DNA from: Egibacteraceae bacterium
Lineage (GTDB): Bacteria; Actinomycetota; Nitriliruptoria; Euzebyales; Egibacteraceae
Direction of reading: 5' to 3'
Assembly (NCBI GenBank): GCA_030446745.1
Contig: JAUJMS010000011.1
Coordinates: 17,423 to 81,422 of the forward strand
DNA: 64,000 nt
How positions within the stretch are numbered: position 1 is the first letter of the stretch; every line of letters begins with the position of its first letter. Under the pieces are notes generated by a model. The model was given only the letters and a program-made list of their open reading frames with translations, ran no database searches and had not been told where the DNA came from. Position numbers and translations under genes: made by a program. Positions 17,084 through 27,517 of this stretch are shown one piece after another.

Positions 17084-17969
17084 ATGCAGATCAGTGTGCT
17101 CGGAGCAGGGACGATGGGGGCGGGCATCGCCTACGTCGCGGCGGCCGCCGGGATGGACGTGGGGCTGTACGACGTCGGCGACGATCCGCTGGAGCGCGGC
17201 GTGCGACAGCTCGGCCGCGACCTCGACGGCGCCGTCGCGCGGGGCGAATGTCCGCGGCTGACGCGGAGGGTGCGCGCGCCAGGGTGACCGCGACGACCGA
17301 CCTCGACGCCGCCGTCACCGGCAGCGAGCTCGTCGTCGAGGCGGTCGTCGAGGACATGACCGTCAAGCGCGACCTGCTCGCCCGCGCCGAACGCTGCGTC
17401 GCCGCGACGACCGTGCTCGCGACGAACACCTCGGCGCTGTCGGTGACCGAGATCATGGCGGCGCTGGACGACCCGTCCGCGGCGTGGGGATGCACTTCTT
17501 CAACCCGGTGCGCGCCATGCGCCTGTGCGAGCTCGTCGTCGGGCTGGAGACCTCCGAGGCGGCCGTCGTCGCCGCCGAGCGCGCAGCCGCGGCGATGGGC
17601 AAGCAGACGGTGCGCGTGCGCGACGTCGCCGGCTTCGCGACCAGCCGCATCAACGCGGTCATCGGCAACGAGGCGTTCTTCATGCTCGCCGAGGGCGTCG
17701 CGTCGGCCGCCGACATCGACACCGCGGTCAAGCTCGGCCTCAACCATCCGATGGGGCCGCTGGAGATGGCCGACATGGTCGGGCTCGACGTGCGCCTGGC
17801 AGTGCTCAACGAGCTGCGCCGCAGCCTGGGCGACAAGTACCGCCCCGCCCCGCTGATGGAGACCTACGTCCGAGCGGGACGCCTGGGGCGCAAGGTCGGC
17901 CGGGGCGTCTACGACTACGACGCCGACGGCAACCGGGTCCCCGGCGACGCCGGCGGAACTCAGGGCTAG
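17084..17969 (+). CDS. 3-hydroxyacyl-CoA (3-hydroxybutyryl-CoA) dehydrogenase, frameshifted
   Basis: Three consecutive frames together give a complete enzyme of about 290 residues. The N-terminal NAD loop LGAGTMGAGIAYVAA is in frame one, the VVEAVVEDMTVKRDLLA and ATNTSALSVTE segments in frame two, and MHFFNPVRAMRLCE with the C-terminal domain (GLNHPMGPLEMADMVGLD) in frame three. The breaks lie at GGGG runs at 17241-17244 and 17486-17489, and adding one G at each restores the frame. The enzyme would oxidise 3-hydroxyacyl-CoA with NAD+. The spared active-site motifs suggest sequencing error, not decay. Its stop overlaps the stop of the convergent gene. Confidence 0.85.
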
Positions 17970-18802
17970 GCCAGCAGCGCGGCCGCGGGCGGGCGCCGCA
18001 GCGCCGCGGCGCGCAGGTCGGCGGGCAGCGTGTCGACGACGACCCGCAGGACGTCCGCGGCGACGCCCCGGTGCTGCGCGGCGGCGCCGTCGTCGCTAAG
18101 GGCCGTCGCCGCGTCGGCGGCGACGAGCGCCGCCGGCCACACGACCGGCAGCGCGCGGAGCGACCGCGCCAGACGTCCGGCAGCCACGGCGACCCGCAGC
18201 GCCGTCGCCGCGTCGCCCCGAGCGTTGCCGGCCGCGGCGGCGAACGCGAGCGACTTGGCCTCGTGGCGGCGGGCGCCGTTGCGGCGCGCCACCGCGACCG
18301 CCTCTTCGAAGCTGGCGGTCGCGCGGTCCCAGTCGCCGGTGACCACGGCGACCTCGCCGGTGACCCACGCCAGTCGCAGGCGTTGCCGCCAGGCGGGGGC
18401 GGCCGCGGTCGCGGCGCGCGTCGCCGAGGCGTCGCAGCAGCGTCGCCGGATCGCCACCGCACCCGACCGCGTCCGCGACCAGGCCGATGCGCAGCGCCGC
18501 CGTCACCTCGGCCGTTGCGTCGACCGAGGTCCTGTCGCCGCCGCCGCCGACCGGTCCGAGCCGCGCGAGGCCGTCGCGGTCGGCGTCCTCGGCGCGGTCA
18601 TGGAGGCTGACCTGGCGCAGGATCGCGGCGCGTGTCGCGCACGCGGCGGCCGCGACCACACCGGCGGTCGGGGCGCCGTCGAGCGCGGCCAGCGCCGCGC
18701 CGTAGCGCCCCAGCGCCGTGAGCAGCCACCCGCGTTCGTAGCCGTCCGACGCCGCGGACAGCGCACCGAGGACGTCCCCCGGAGCGCGCGTTGCGACAGC
18801 AT
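17966..18802 (-). CDS. putative helical-repeat (TPR-like) protein, frameshifted
   Basis: The frame from ATG 18802 joins, after one added base at the CCCCC run 18776-18780, an Ala-rich helical region (GALSAASDGYERGWLLTALG and onward). A second shift around 18410-18440 leads to a C-terminal half with WVTGEVAVVTGDWDRATASF and FEEAVAVARRNGA, which look like TPR-type helix pairs. Together they give about 279 residues of alpha-helical repeats with no signal peptide or recognised catalytic motif. It lies downstream of groEL on the same strand beyond a hairpin. Function unknown; both breaks are probably sequencing errors. Confidence 0.5.
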
Positions 18803-18851
18803 CGCCCCAGTGAACCGCGCACGGGCGGTATGGGACGTGGGTACAGCGACA

Positions 18852-18876
18852 GGGCGGCGCCGGATCGGCGCCGCCC
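18852..18876 (-). terminator. groEL terminator hairpin
   Basis: GGGCGGCGCCG and CGGCGCCGCCC form a perfect 11-bp GC stem with a 3-base loop, 36 bases after the groEL stop. No T tract follows. Position and stem strength support a terminator of the groES-groEL transcript. Confidence 0.7.
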
Positions 18877-18912
18877 CGTCGGGTGAAGCGGTGGTGCGAG
18901 AGGCGAGACCTC

Positions 18913-20990
<2,078 letters not shown>

Positions 20991-21041
20991 CTCGTGGTGG
21001 GCGAACTTGCGCCTTCTGCGCTCAGGTCTGCGTGCGGCCAA

Positions 21042-21121
21042 TCCGTCGGTCCGACGCCAGGCTCCGCTCCGGCGGGGACCCCGGCCCCGTGGTCGCTGCG
21101 CCTGGCGTCGGGCCCGACGGA
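21042..21121. repeat. 20-bp inverted repeat with 39-base loop
   Basis: The arms 21042-21061 and 21101-21121 are inverse complements except for one extra base and lie between the divergent groES and bldD promoters. It cannot terminate either gene, since both read away from it. It may be an operator, an insulator or the relic of an inserted element. Confidence 0.55.
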
Positions 21122-21131
21122 CCCCGCAAAC

Positions 21132-21235
21132 GGAACGCAGCGAGGAGGGTCGTTTACGTAGCGTCACCCGGTGTTATCCTTAGGGAACGCTGCGAGGAGG
21201 GTCGTTTACGTAGCGTCACCCGGTGTTATCCTTAG
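21132..21235 (+). repeat. 52-bp tandem duplication in front of bldD
   Basis: The units 21132-21183 and 21184-21235 are adjacent and differ at one base (A21139 versus T21191). Each contains the palindrome CACC-C-GGTG and a promoter-like TTTACG ... TATCCT pair. The near identity implies a recent duplication or strong selection on both copies. Confidence 0.95.
21205..21232 (+). promoter_or_regulatory. bldD promoter (proximal copy; second copy at 21153-21180)
   Basis: TTTACG (21205-21210), a 16-base spacer and TATCCT (21227-21232) look like a vegetative promoter; the upstream 52-bp unit carries the same pair at 21153-21158 and 21175-21180. The palindrome TCACCCGGTGT sits between the boxes. Its TCACC half-site resembles half of the known BldD box, so autoregulation is possible but unproven. 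Confidence 0.45.
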
Positions 21236-21269
21236 TCACGACCGCGACAGCACGACGAAGGGTCCCGCC

Positions 21270-21755
21270 GTGTCCGACTACCAGCGCCGCCTCGGTGGTC
21301 GCCTGCGCGCGATCCGCCAGCAGCAGGGGCTGACCTTGCAGCAGGTCGAGGAGGTGTCGGCCGGCAAGTGGAAGGCGGTCGTCGTCGGCTCGTACGAGCG
21401 GGGCGACCGGGCGGTGTCGGTGGCAAAGCTCGCCGAGCTGTCGGAGTTCTTCAACGTCCCGGTGTCCGAGCTGCTGCCCAAGGAGGATCTCCCCGGTGCG
21501 CCGGCCAGCGCCAACGCCGCCGGGCCGTCGCGGGTGATGCTCGATCTGCGCCGCCTGTCGCGCTCCGACCTCGACCCGGACCTGCGCCCGGTGTCGCGCT
21601 TCGCCCACACGATCCAGCTCCAGCGCGGCGACTACAACGGCAGCGTGTTGACGATCCGCGGGGAGGACCTGCGCGCGCTGTCGGTGATCTACGGCACCGA
21701 CCCCGAGGACCTCGTCATCCGCCTGGAGGACGAAGGCGTGCTCGCCTCGGTCTGA
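21270..21755 (+). CDS. bldD: BldD-like transcriptional regulator with c-di-GMP motif
   Basis: A 161-residue regulator close to Streptomyces BldD. Residues 5-70 are a helix-turn-helix domain with the hallmark KWKAVVVGSYERGDRAVSV. The C-terminal domain carries QRGDYNGSVLTIRGED, in which Arg119-x-Asp121, eight residues, then Arg130-x-x-Asp133 match the RxD-X8-RxxD signature by which BldD binds tetrameric c-di-GMP. In Streptomyces the loaded protein represses sporulation genes. The GTG start follows AAGGG and begins directly before the HTH domain; upstream in-frame sequence is the duplicated promoter. The targets in this organism are unknown. Confidence 0.9.
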   Translation: MSDYQRRLGGRLRAIRQQQGLTLQQVEEVSAGKWKAVVVGSYERGDRAVSVAKLAELSEFFNVPVSELLPKEDLPGAPASANAAGPSRVMLDLRRLSRSDLDPDLRPVSRFAHTIQLQRGDYNGSVLTIRGEDLRALSVIYGTDPEDLVIRLEDEGVLASV

Positions 21756-21764
21756 TCCTCCCGG

Positions 21765-22625
21765 TCACCGCAGCGCGAGCGTCCACGCTCCCCGGTCACG
21801 AAACCCGGCGCGGCGGTACGCCGTGATCGCGGCGGGGTTGTCGGCGCGGACGTGCAGGGTGACGCCGGGCAGCCCGTCGATCATCAGGTTTCCCGCGAGC
21901 GCGGCGACCGCCCCGGCGGCGATCCCCTGGCCACGGTAGGCGGGCATGACGTAGACCCCGGCGATCTGCGCCCCCCGCCGGCGGCTGCGCAGGGACAGGT
22001 CGAGCTTGGCGACCGCGACGCCGTCACGCTCGACGACGAAGGTCAGGCCGCGCACGACGCTGTCGGCCATCCGTGCGCGCACCGCGGGACGGTTGCTGCG
22101 CGCGATCGGCGGGCCCATGCGGTCCTCGACGTGCAGGCGGCACGCCAGCTCGGTCAGCACGTCGACGTCGCGGGCGACGGCGGGCCGGTAACCCTCGGGT
22201 GGCGGCCGCAGCACGAGCTCGCCGCCCACGATCATGAGCCGCTGGCGGCGCGCGCTGGGCCGGCGTCGCAGCAGCCCGCGCGGGTAGGCCTCGAGGATCG
22301 CGTCGGCGATCGGCGCGTCGCCGACGAGGACCCGCCACCCGCTGTGCTCGGTCGCCGCCGCGAACGCGGGGCCGGCGGCGGCGCTGCCGGCCGGGACCAG
22401 CGTTCCCGACGGCGAGGTGTAGAGCACCGCGGCGGGGTCGTCGCCGGGCCACACGACGCAGCGGTCGCGCTCGCCGCGGTCGAGGGCGGCGAGCAGCACC
22501 TGGTTGGCCAGGATGCCGTCGTCGAGGGTGCGCCGGCCGAAGTCGCGCTCGAGCCGGGCAACCAGCTCGCTGACGCCGGCGGCCTCCAGCTGACGCACGC
22601 GCGTGGTGGCGGGGGTCGTCGTCAT
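21765..22625 (-). CDS. GNAT family N-acetyltransferase
   Basis: A 286-residue protein with the acetyl-CoA fold in its second half: AGVYVMPAYRGQGIAAGAVA contains the R/Q-x-x-G-x-G/A pyrophosphate loop, followed by LHVRADNPAAITAYRRAGF. The first half (to about residue 150) is a less conserved N-lobe typical of two-domain GNAT proteins in actinobacteria. It overlaps the tsaD stop by ATGA and ends the tsaE-tsaB-rimI-tsaD series, so it is transcribed with tRNA-modification genes. The substrate is unknown. Confidence 0.85.
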   Translation of the reverse strand: MTTTPATTRVRQLEAAGVSELVARLERDFGRRTLDDGILANQVLLAALDRGERDRCVVWPGDDPAAVLYTSPSGTLVPAGSAAAGPAFAAATEHSGWRVLVGDAPIADAILEAYPRGLLRRRPSARRQRLMIVGGELVLRPPPEGYRPAVARDVDVLTELACRLHVEDRMGPPIARSNRPAVRARMADSVVRGLTFVVERDGVAVAKLDLSLRSRRRGAQIAGVYVMPAYRGQGIAAGAVAALAGNLMIDGLPGVTLHVRADNPAAITAYRRAGFRDRGAWTLALR

Positions 22626-23662
22626 GCCGGCGCCCCGGGTGCCGCACCGGTGGGGACGCCCGACAGCGCGAGGTTGGGGTCGACCTCGACGTCGAGCGGC
22701 GTCCGTTCCCCGGCGGCCAGCCGGTTCCAGCCGGCGGCGGCGATCATCGCGCCGTTGTCGGTGCACAGCGCTGGCGCGGGGACGAGCAGGCGCCGACCGG
22801 CCACCGCGCACGCGGCGGACAGTCGTTCGCGCAAGCGCGAGTTCGCGGCCACCCCGCCGACCACCGTGACGCGTTCGACGTCGTGCGCCTGCGCGGCGGC
22901 CATGGTCTTGGTCACCTGCACGTCGACGACCGCCTCCTGGAACGACGCAGCGACGTCGGCCAGGTCGATGTCCTCGCCCGCGGCCTCGCGCCGGCGCAGC
23001 TCGCGCACCACGGCGGTCTTCAGCCCCGACAGCGAGAAGTCGTAGGTCCCGTCGCCGGCCAGCGCCCGCGGGAAGGCGATCGCCGCCGGATTGCCGTGAC
23101 GCGCCAGCGCGTCGATCTCGGGACCCCCGGGGTAGGGCAGCCCGAGGAAGCGGCCGATCTTGTCGTACGCCTCCCCCGCGGCGTCGTCGATCGTCGCGCC
23201 CAGCGGCGTGAACGCGCCGGTGGCGTCGAGCAGCACGAGGCTCGTGTGCCCGCCGCTGACGATCAACGCGAGCAGCGGCGGCTCCAGCGGCCCGTACTCG
23301 AGCTGGGTGGCGCAGACATGGCCTTCGAGATGGTTCACGCCGATCAACGGCAGGTCGTGGGCGAGCGCGAGGGCCTTGGCGGCGGCGACGCCGACGAGCA
23401 GGGCGCCGACGAGCCCGGGTCCGACCGTGACCGCGACGCCCTCGACGTCGTCGTAGACGCAACCGGCCTCCACCAGCGCGCGGTCGAGAACCGGGAGCAG
23501 CAGCTCGAGGTGCGCGCGGGCGGCGATCTCGGGCACGACGCCGCCGTACGGGCGGTGGCGCTCGACCGACGAGCCGACGACGTTGGCGCGCACGGTCGCC
23601 CCGTCCTCGACGAGCGCGACGGCGGTCTCGTCGCAGGACGTCTCGATGCCGAGGACGAGCAC
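22622..23662 (-). CDS. tsaD: tRNA N6-threonylcarbamoyladenosine transferase TsaD
   Basis: TsaD transfers the threonylcarbamoyl group to A37 of ANN-decoding tRNAs, with TsaB and TsaE. The 346-residue product has LGIETSCDETAVALV, the metal ligands His111 and His115 in GVNHLEGH, SGGHTSLVL and the C-terminal TDNGAMIAAAG. The start is a GTG three bases after the rimI stop. The stop overlaps the downstream GNAT start. Confidence 0.97.
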   Translation of the reverse strand: MLVLGIETSCDETAVALVEDGATVRANVVGSSVERHRPYGGVVPEIAARAHLELLLPVLDRALVEAGCVYDDVEGVAVTVGPGLVGALLVGVAAAKALALAHDLPLIGVNHLEGHVCATQLEYGPLEPPLLALIVSGGHTSLVLLDATGAFTPLGATIDDAAGEAYDKIGRFLGLPYPGGPEIDALARHGNPAAIAFPRALAGDGTYDFSLSGLKTAVVRELRRREAAGEDIDLADVAASFQEAVVDVQVTKTMAAAQAHDVERVTVVGGVAANSRLRERLSAACAVAGRRLLVPAPALCTDNGAMIAAAGWNRLAAGERTPLDVEVDPNLALSGVPTGAAPGAPA

Positions 23663-23665
23663 CCG

Positions 23666-24325
23666 TCAGCCTCCGCCGCCGTCGAGGCCGACGCGCTCCT
23701 TGACCCACGGCACCGGCAGGTCCGGCGCCCCGCTGTCGCCGCCCGGCCGGTCGAGCAACGCCGCCTGCTCGGCGAGACGCGCGGCGAAGGCGGCGCTGCG
23801 CAGCTCGTGGGCCCACATGATGAGCGCGTCCTCCCCCGTCTCGGCGTAGTAGCCGGGCCGCACCCCGGCGGGCACGAAGCCGAAACGGGCGTACAGCCGC
23901 TGCGCGCCGTGGTTGGCGACGCGGACCTCCAGCGTCGCCGCCTCGGCTCCGAGGTCGAGCGACTGGCGCAGCAGCGCGACCAGCAGGCGTGACGCGACCT
24001 TGCGCCGGTGGTGGTGGGGATGCGTCGCGACCGTCGTGATGTGGGCCTCGCCCACGGAGACGAGCACGCCGGCGTAGCCGACGACGCGGGCGGGCCGCAA
24101 CGACCGTGCCGCAGCAGGCGCGAGCGCGACGAGGTAGCGGCGGGTGTCGGGCTGGCCGAGCTCGGACGCGAACAGCGCCGCCGTCCACGGTCGCGGGTAG
24201 ACCAGGTGCTCGATGGCGAGGACGCCGCGCAGGTGGCGGCGGCGCATCGGGGCGACGGTGACCGCGGCGAGTGCGGGTCGCCCGCCGGGCGGCCGAACCC
24301 GCGAGCCGTCGGGTTGCACGGCCAT
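23666..24325 (-). CDS. rimI: ribosomal protein S18-alanine N-acetyltransferase-like RimI
   Basis: A 219-residue GNAT protein at the place RimI usually occupies between tsaB and tsaD. It has PMRRRHLRGVLAIEHLVYPRPW, the CoA loop THPHHHRRKVASRLL and LEVRVANHGAQRLYARFGF, then YYAETGEDALIMWAHEL, the RimI-type C-terminus. About 40 extra residues follow. The CoA loop has HRRKVAS where the consensus is Q/R-G-x-G, a slightly unusual version. The ATG overlaps the tsaB stop (TGATG). Confidence 0.88.
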   Translation of the reverse strand: MAVQPDGSRVRPPGGRPALAAVTVAPMRRRHLRGVLAIEHLVYPRPWTAALFASELGQPDTRRYLVALAPAAARSLRPARVVGYAGVLVSVGEAHITTVATHPHHHRRKVASRLLVALLRQSLDLGAEAATLEVRVANHGAQRLYARFGFVPAGVRPGYYAETGEDALIMWAHELRSAAFAARLAEQAALLDRPGGDSGAPDLPVPWVKERVGLDGGGG

Positions 24326-25059
24326 CAGCGCACCATCGTGGCGCCGTCGGGCGCCTTGCCGCCGAGCAGCGCGCCGCGGTTGCGCCAGCTGATGCGGGCG
24401 TCGGCCTGGCGGATGTAGAGGGGTCGCAGGTCCTCCGGGCGCTGGGTGTCCTCGCGCAGGAAGCGCGGCAGGCTGAGCTCCACCAGCGCCTCCGCGGTCG
24501 GTGTGCCCATCGACGGCGAGCCGACCTCGGCCCCGGTCGATTCGAGCACGGACCGGTACGCGCACGCCCCGTCGCCGACGCACAGCACGTCGTCGGGCAC
24601 CGCCTCGATCTCGCCGGCGAGCTTGGCGGGCGGTCCGACACGGAACTCGGTCACCCGCTGCACGCCACCGGGAGCCGGCCGGTAGAACGCCCAGAACAGC
24701 TCGCCGCGGCGCGCGTCGAGCACCGAGCAGACCAGTCGGCGGACGTGGCGAACGGGGAAGGCCAGCAGGTCGAGCGACGTCTGGCCGACCACCGGCAGCC
24801 GGCGCGCGTGGGCGAGCGTCGCCGCGGTCGCGATGCCGACGCGCATCCCGGTGAACAGCCCAGGGCCGACGGTCACGGCGACGCCCGCGACCGCGCCGAT
24901 GGGCTGGCGCGCCTGCGCGAGACAGAACGCGATCGCCGGCGCGAGAAACTCGCCGTGGGCGTTTCCGCGGCCCAGTGCGGCGCTGGCGAGCAGCCCCTGT
25001 TCCGTCCCCAGGCACACGCTGGTGTGCGGGGTGCACGTCTCGATACCCAGCACGAGCAT
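24325..25059 (-). CDS. tsaB: tRNA threonylcarbamoyladenosine complex subunit TsaB
   Basis: TsaB is the non-catalytic partner of TsaD, an ASKHA-fold protein. The 244-residue product shows LGIETCTPHTSVCLG, VAGVAVTVGPGLFTGMRVGIA and LLAFPVRHVRRLVCSVLDARRGELFWAFY. It lacks the His-x3-His metal site of TsaD, as expected. It overlaps tsaE upstream and rimI downstream by one base each (TGATG). Confidence 0.93.
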   Translation of the reverse strand: MLVLGIETCTPHTSVCLGTEQGLLASAALGRGNAHGEFLAPAIAFCLAQARQPIGAVAGVAVTVGPGLFTGMRVGIATAATLAHARRLPVVGQTSLDLLAFPVRHVRRLVCSVLDARRGELFWAFYRPAPGGVQRVTEFRVGPPAKLAGEIEAVPDDVLCVGDGACAYRSVLESTGAEVGSPSMGTPTAEALVELSLPRFLREDTQRPEDLRPLYIRQADARISWRNRGALLGGKAPDGATMVR

Positions 25060-25601
25060 CAGGCGGGATCCGGGGTGCGCCAGGGCTGAAGATCGCCAGC
25101 GAGCGCGCCGAGCCGGCGCAACCAGTCGGCGCCGTGAGGGCGCACGGTGATGCGCCGAGGTTCCGCGGCAGCGTCGCCGTCGTGGTCGCCCGAGTGCGGG
25201 GCGACCTCCGGCGGCGGGAGGCGCAACTCGACCTCGAGGTACTCGGGTGGCAGCAGCGGGCTCATCGCGTCGCCCCACTCGATGAAGGTGATCCGGTGGC
25301 GGTCCAGCGCCTCGTCGTAGCCGAGGTCGACGACCTCCGCGAGCGTGTCCAGCCGGTAGACGTCGAGGTGGAGGACGGGGACGCGCCCACGGTACTCGCG
25401 GCGCAGCAGAAACGACGGGCTGGTCACCCGCTCGGTGACGCCGAGCGTGGCGGCCGCGCCCTGCACGAAGCAGGTCTTGCCCGCGCCCAGCTCGCCGGTG
25501 AGCGTGACGACGTCGCCGGGGCGCAACGCCGCGGCGACCGTCGCCGCCAGCGCGCGCGTCTCGGATGCGGTCCGCGAGACGAGCACCACCTCGGCGGACA
25601 T
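25059..25601 (-). CDS. tsaE: tRNA threonylcarbamoyladenosine complex ATPase TsaE
   Basis: TsaE is the P-loop ATPase that resets the TsaB-TsaD complex. The 180-residue product has GELGAGKT (36-43), the TSPSFLL segment, HLDVYRL and FIEWGDA. A C-terminal tail with [19 protein letters not shown] extends the usual length of about 150. The ATG at 25601 follows AGGAG; longer in-frame extensions run into the divergent gene's leader. It is the first gene of the five-gene tRNA-modification operon. Confidence 0.93.
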   Translation of the reverse strand: MSAEVVLVSRTASETRALAATVAAALRPGDVVTLTGELGAGKTCFVQGAAATLGVTERVTSPSFLLRREYRGRVPVLHLDVYRLDTLAEVVDLGYDEALDRHRITFIEWGDAMSPLLPPEYLEVELRLPPPEVAPHSGDHDGDAAAEPRRITVRPHGADWLRRLGALAGDLQPWRTPDPA

Positions 25602-25701
25602 CCGCGTCGCTCCTGTTCGTCGCGTCGTCCAACCCGTCCCCGGACGCCGCGGCAGCGTAACGCCCACTACGCTGCGCGGCCCCAACTGACGAGGAGCCGT
25701 G

Positions 25702-26457
25702 ATGGCGAAGGTCCGCGTCGACACCCACGACGACGGTGTGCGCCTGGTGACGCTCACCGACCCGGACCGGCGCAACGCGATGGACGACGCGATGGGCGCC
25801 GAGCTGATCGCCGCGACCACGGCGTTGCGCGACGACCCGGCGACGCGCGTCGTCGTCGTCACCGGCGAAGGCCGCGCGTTCTGCGCCGGCGCCGACCTGC
25901 CGGCGCTGTTCGGCGACGCCGAGGTGCCGGTGCCCGCCCGTGCGGAGCGCCTTTCGGGCTACTACCGCGCGTTCTTCAGCGTGCTCGAGCTGCCGCTGCC
26001 GACGATCGCGGCGGTCAACGGTCCCGCCGTCGGGGCGGGGCTCAACCTCGCTATGGCGTGCGACGTGCGCATCGCCGGTCCGCAGGCGGCGTTCGGGGCG
26101 ACGTTCACGAACATCGGCCTGCACCCGGGCGGTGGCTGCACCTGGTTTCTGGTGCAGGCGCTCGGCGCGAGCCGGGCGCTGCGCACGCTGCTGCTCGGTG
26201 AGACGCTCGACGCCGAGACGGCCGTCGCGGCGGGGCTGGCCGACGGGGTCGAGCCCGACCCGGTCGCGGCGGCCCTCGATCTCGCCGGGCGCTTCGCGCA
26301 GGTCGAGCCGGCGCTGGCGCGGGCGGTGAAACGCAGCGTCAAGATCGCGGTCGACACCGGCGACCTCGAGGCCGTGGTCGCCTTCGAGACGTGGGCGCAG
26401 GCGGCCTCGGCGTCGTCGCCGCGGCTGCAGGAGTGGGTCGCGCGCTTCCGGCGGTGA
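25702..26457 (+). CDS. enoyl-CoA hydratase/isomerase (crotonase) family protein
   Basis: A 251-residue crotonase-fold protein with the oxyanion-hole segments FCAGADLPAL and AVNGPAVGAGLNLAMACD. The two glutamates used by classical hydratases are not seen: the position of Glu144 is Asn in GAGLNLAMACD, and the segment before GLHPGGG lacks the second Glu. The product may therefore be an isomerase, thioesterase-like or other crotonase rather than a hydratase. The ATG at 25702 is five bases after GAGGAG; a GTG one codon earlier is too close. It is divergent from tsaE and convergent with the hydrolase gene. Confidence 0.85.
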   Translation: MAKVRVDTHDDGVRLVTLTDPDRRNAMDDAMGAELIAATTALRDDPATRVVVVTGEGRAFCAGADLPALFGDAEVPVPARAERLSGYYRAFFSVLELPLPTIAAVNGPAVGAGLNLAMACDVRIAGPQAAFGATFTNIGLHPGGGCTWFLVQALGASRALRTLLLGETLDAETAVAAGLADGVEPDPVAAALDLAGRFAQVEPALARAVKRSVKIAVDTGDLEAVVAFETWAQAASASSPRLQEWVARFRR

Positions 26458-26470
26458 CGGTGCGCGTCGC

Positions 26471-27517
26471 TCAGCCGGCGGCGGCGAACACGCGCGCCGC
26501 GAAGCGCCGGAGCAGCTGCGACACGGCGGCGTGGGCTTCGAGCATGGTGGTGTGCCCGACGCCGGGCAGCTCGACGAGCTCGGCGTCGGGCAGCAGCGCG
26601 GCAAGCTTCGCCGCCTGCGCCGGTGGGGTGAGGCGGTCCTTCTCGCCGACGACGACGAGCGCCGGGGCGGTGAGCAGCGGCGCCGCCGCGCGCAGGTCCA
26701 GTGAGGTGAACAGCGGCCCGATCGCGGCCTTGATCGACGTGGGGCAGTCGAGGACCAGCTGCTCGACGAAGGCGACGTGCGCCGGCGACGCGTTGGCGTT
26801 CAGGCCCAGCGCCCGCGTGATCAGAAACGACAGGTCCGTGGAGGCGGCGTACGCGCGGTCGGCATAGCGCGCGCCGCGGTCCAGCGCCCGAAAACCGCGT
26901 TGGACGGAGCTGTTGCGCAGGATCTCGACCGCGGCGATTCCCGTCGACGCCACGCCGCCGGTCACGATGTCGCTGCCACTGGTGCCCAGGAACACCGCGC
27001 CGGCGACGCGGTCGGCGACGACCTCGGGAAACTGGTCGACGTAGGCGAGCAACGTCATCCCGCCCAGCGAGTGGCCGACGAGCACGACGGGGTGCCCGGC
27101 CGGTGCGGCCGCGTCGACGACCGCGGCGAGGTCGCGCCCGAACGCCTCGATCGAGTAGTCGCCGGAGGCGGCCTCCTCGCTGCCGGCGTGCCCGCGCTGG
27201 TCGTACAGCACCAGCCGGTACGCGTCGGCGAGGTCGCGACGCTGGTAGTGCCAGACGTGCTGTGACAAGCCGAAGCCGTGCGCGAACACCAGCGTCGGCG
27301 CGTCGTCGCGGCCGAGCACTTCGGCGTACAACGCCGTGCCGTCGAACGACTCGACGGTCAGCGGTCGCCCGCGCACCGGCCGGCGCAGCTCGGCGGCCTC
27401 AGGGTCGTCCCCCTGGGTCACGCCGCGCAGCGCCCGGCGTTCGCCGAGCCAGCCCAGCGCCGCGCCGCCCGCAGCGGTGGCGGCAAACGCGGCCCAGCCC
27501 AGGGCGGTGCGTCTCAC
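26471..27517 (-). CDS. alpha/beta hydrolase, membrane-anchored
   Basis: A 348-residue serine hydrolase. It starts with a hydrophobic helix (about residues 5-24), likely a signal anchor. The core has the HGFG oxyanion turn (80-83), VLYDQRGHAGS, the nucleophile elbow VGHSLGG with Ser150, an Asp in VVVGEKDRLTPP and a His in GVGHTTMLE. The GTG start overlaps the alr stop (GTGA), so it ends the glmS-acpS-nnr-alr unit; the same pairing of alr with such a hydrolase is common in actinobacteria. The substrate is unknown. Confidence 0.88.
   Translation of the reverse strand: MRRTALGWAAFAATAAGGAALGWLGERRALRGVTQGDDPEAAELRRPVRGRPLTVESFDGTALYAEVLGRDDAPTLVFAHGFGLSQHVWHYQRRDLADAYRLVLYDQRGHAGSEEAASGDYSIEAFGRDLAAVVDAAAPAGHPVVLVGHSLGGMTLLAYVDQFPEVVADRVAGAVFLGTSGSDIVTGGVASTGIAAVEILRNSSVQRGFRALDRGARYADRAYAASTDLSFLITRALGLNANASPAHVAFVEQLVLDCPTSIKAAIGPLFTSLDLRAAAPLLTAPALVVVGEKDRLTPPAQAAKLAALLPDAELVELPGVGHTTMLEAHAAVSQLLRRFAARVFAAAG

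Noticed and set aside
17084-17969. 3-hydroxyacyl-CoA dehydrogenase as a true pseudogene
   Set aside because: Both breaks are one-base losses in GGGG runs with intact motifs on each side, as in essential genes of this window, so error is likelier than decay.
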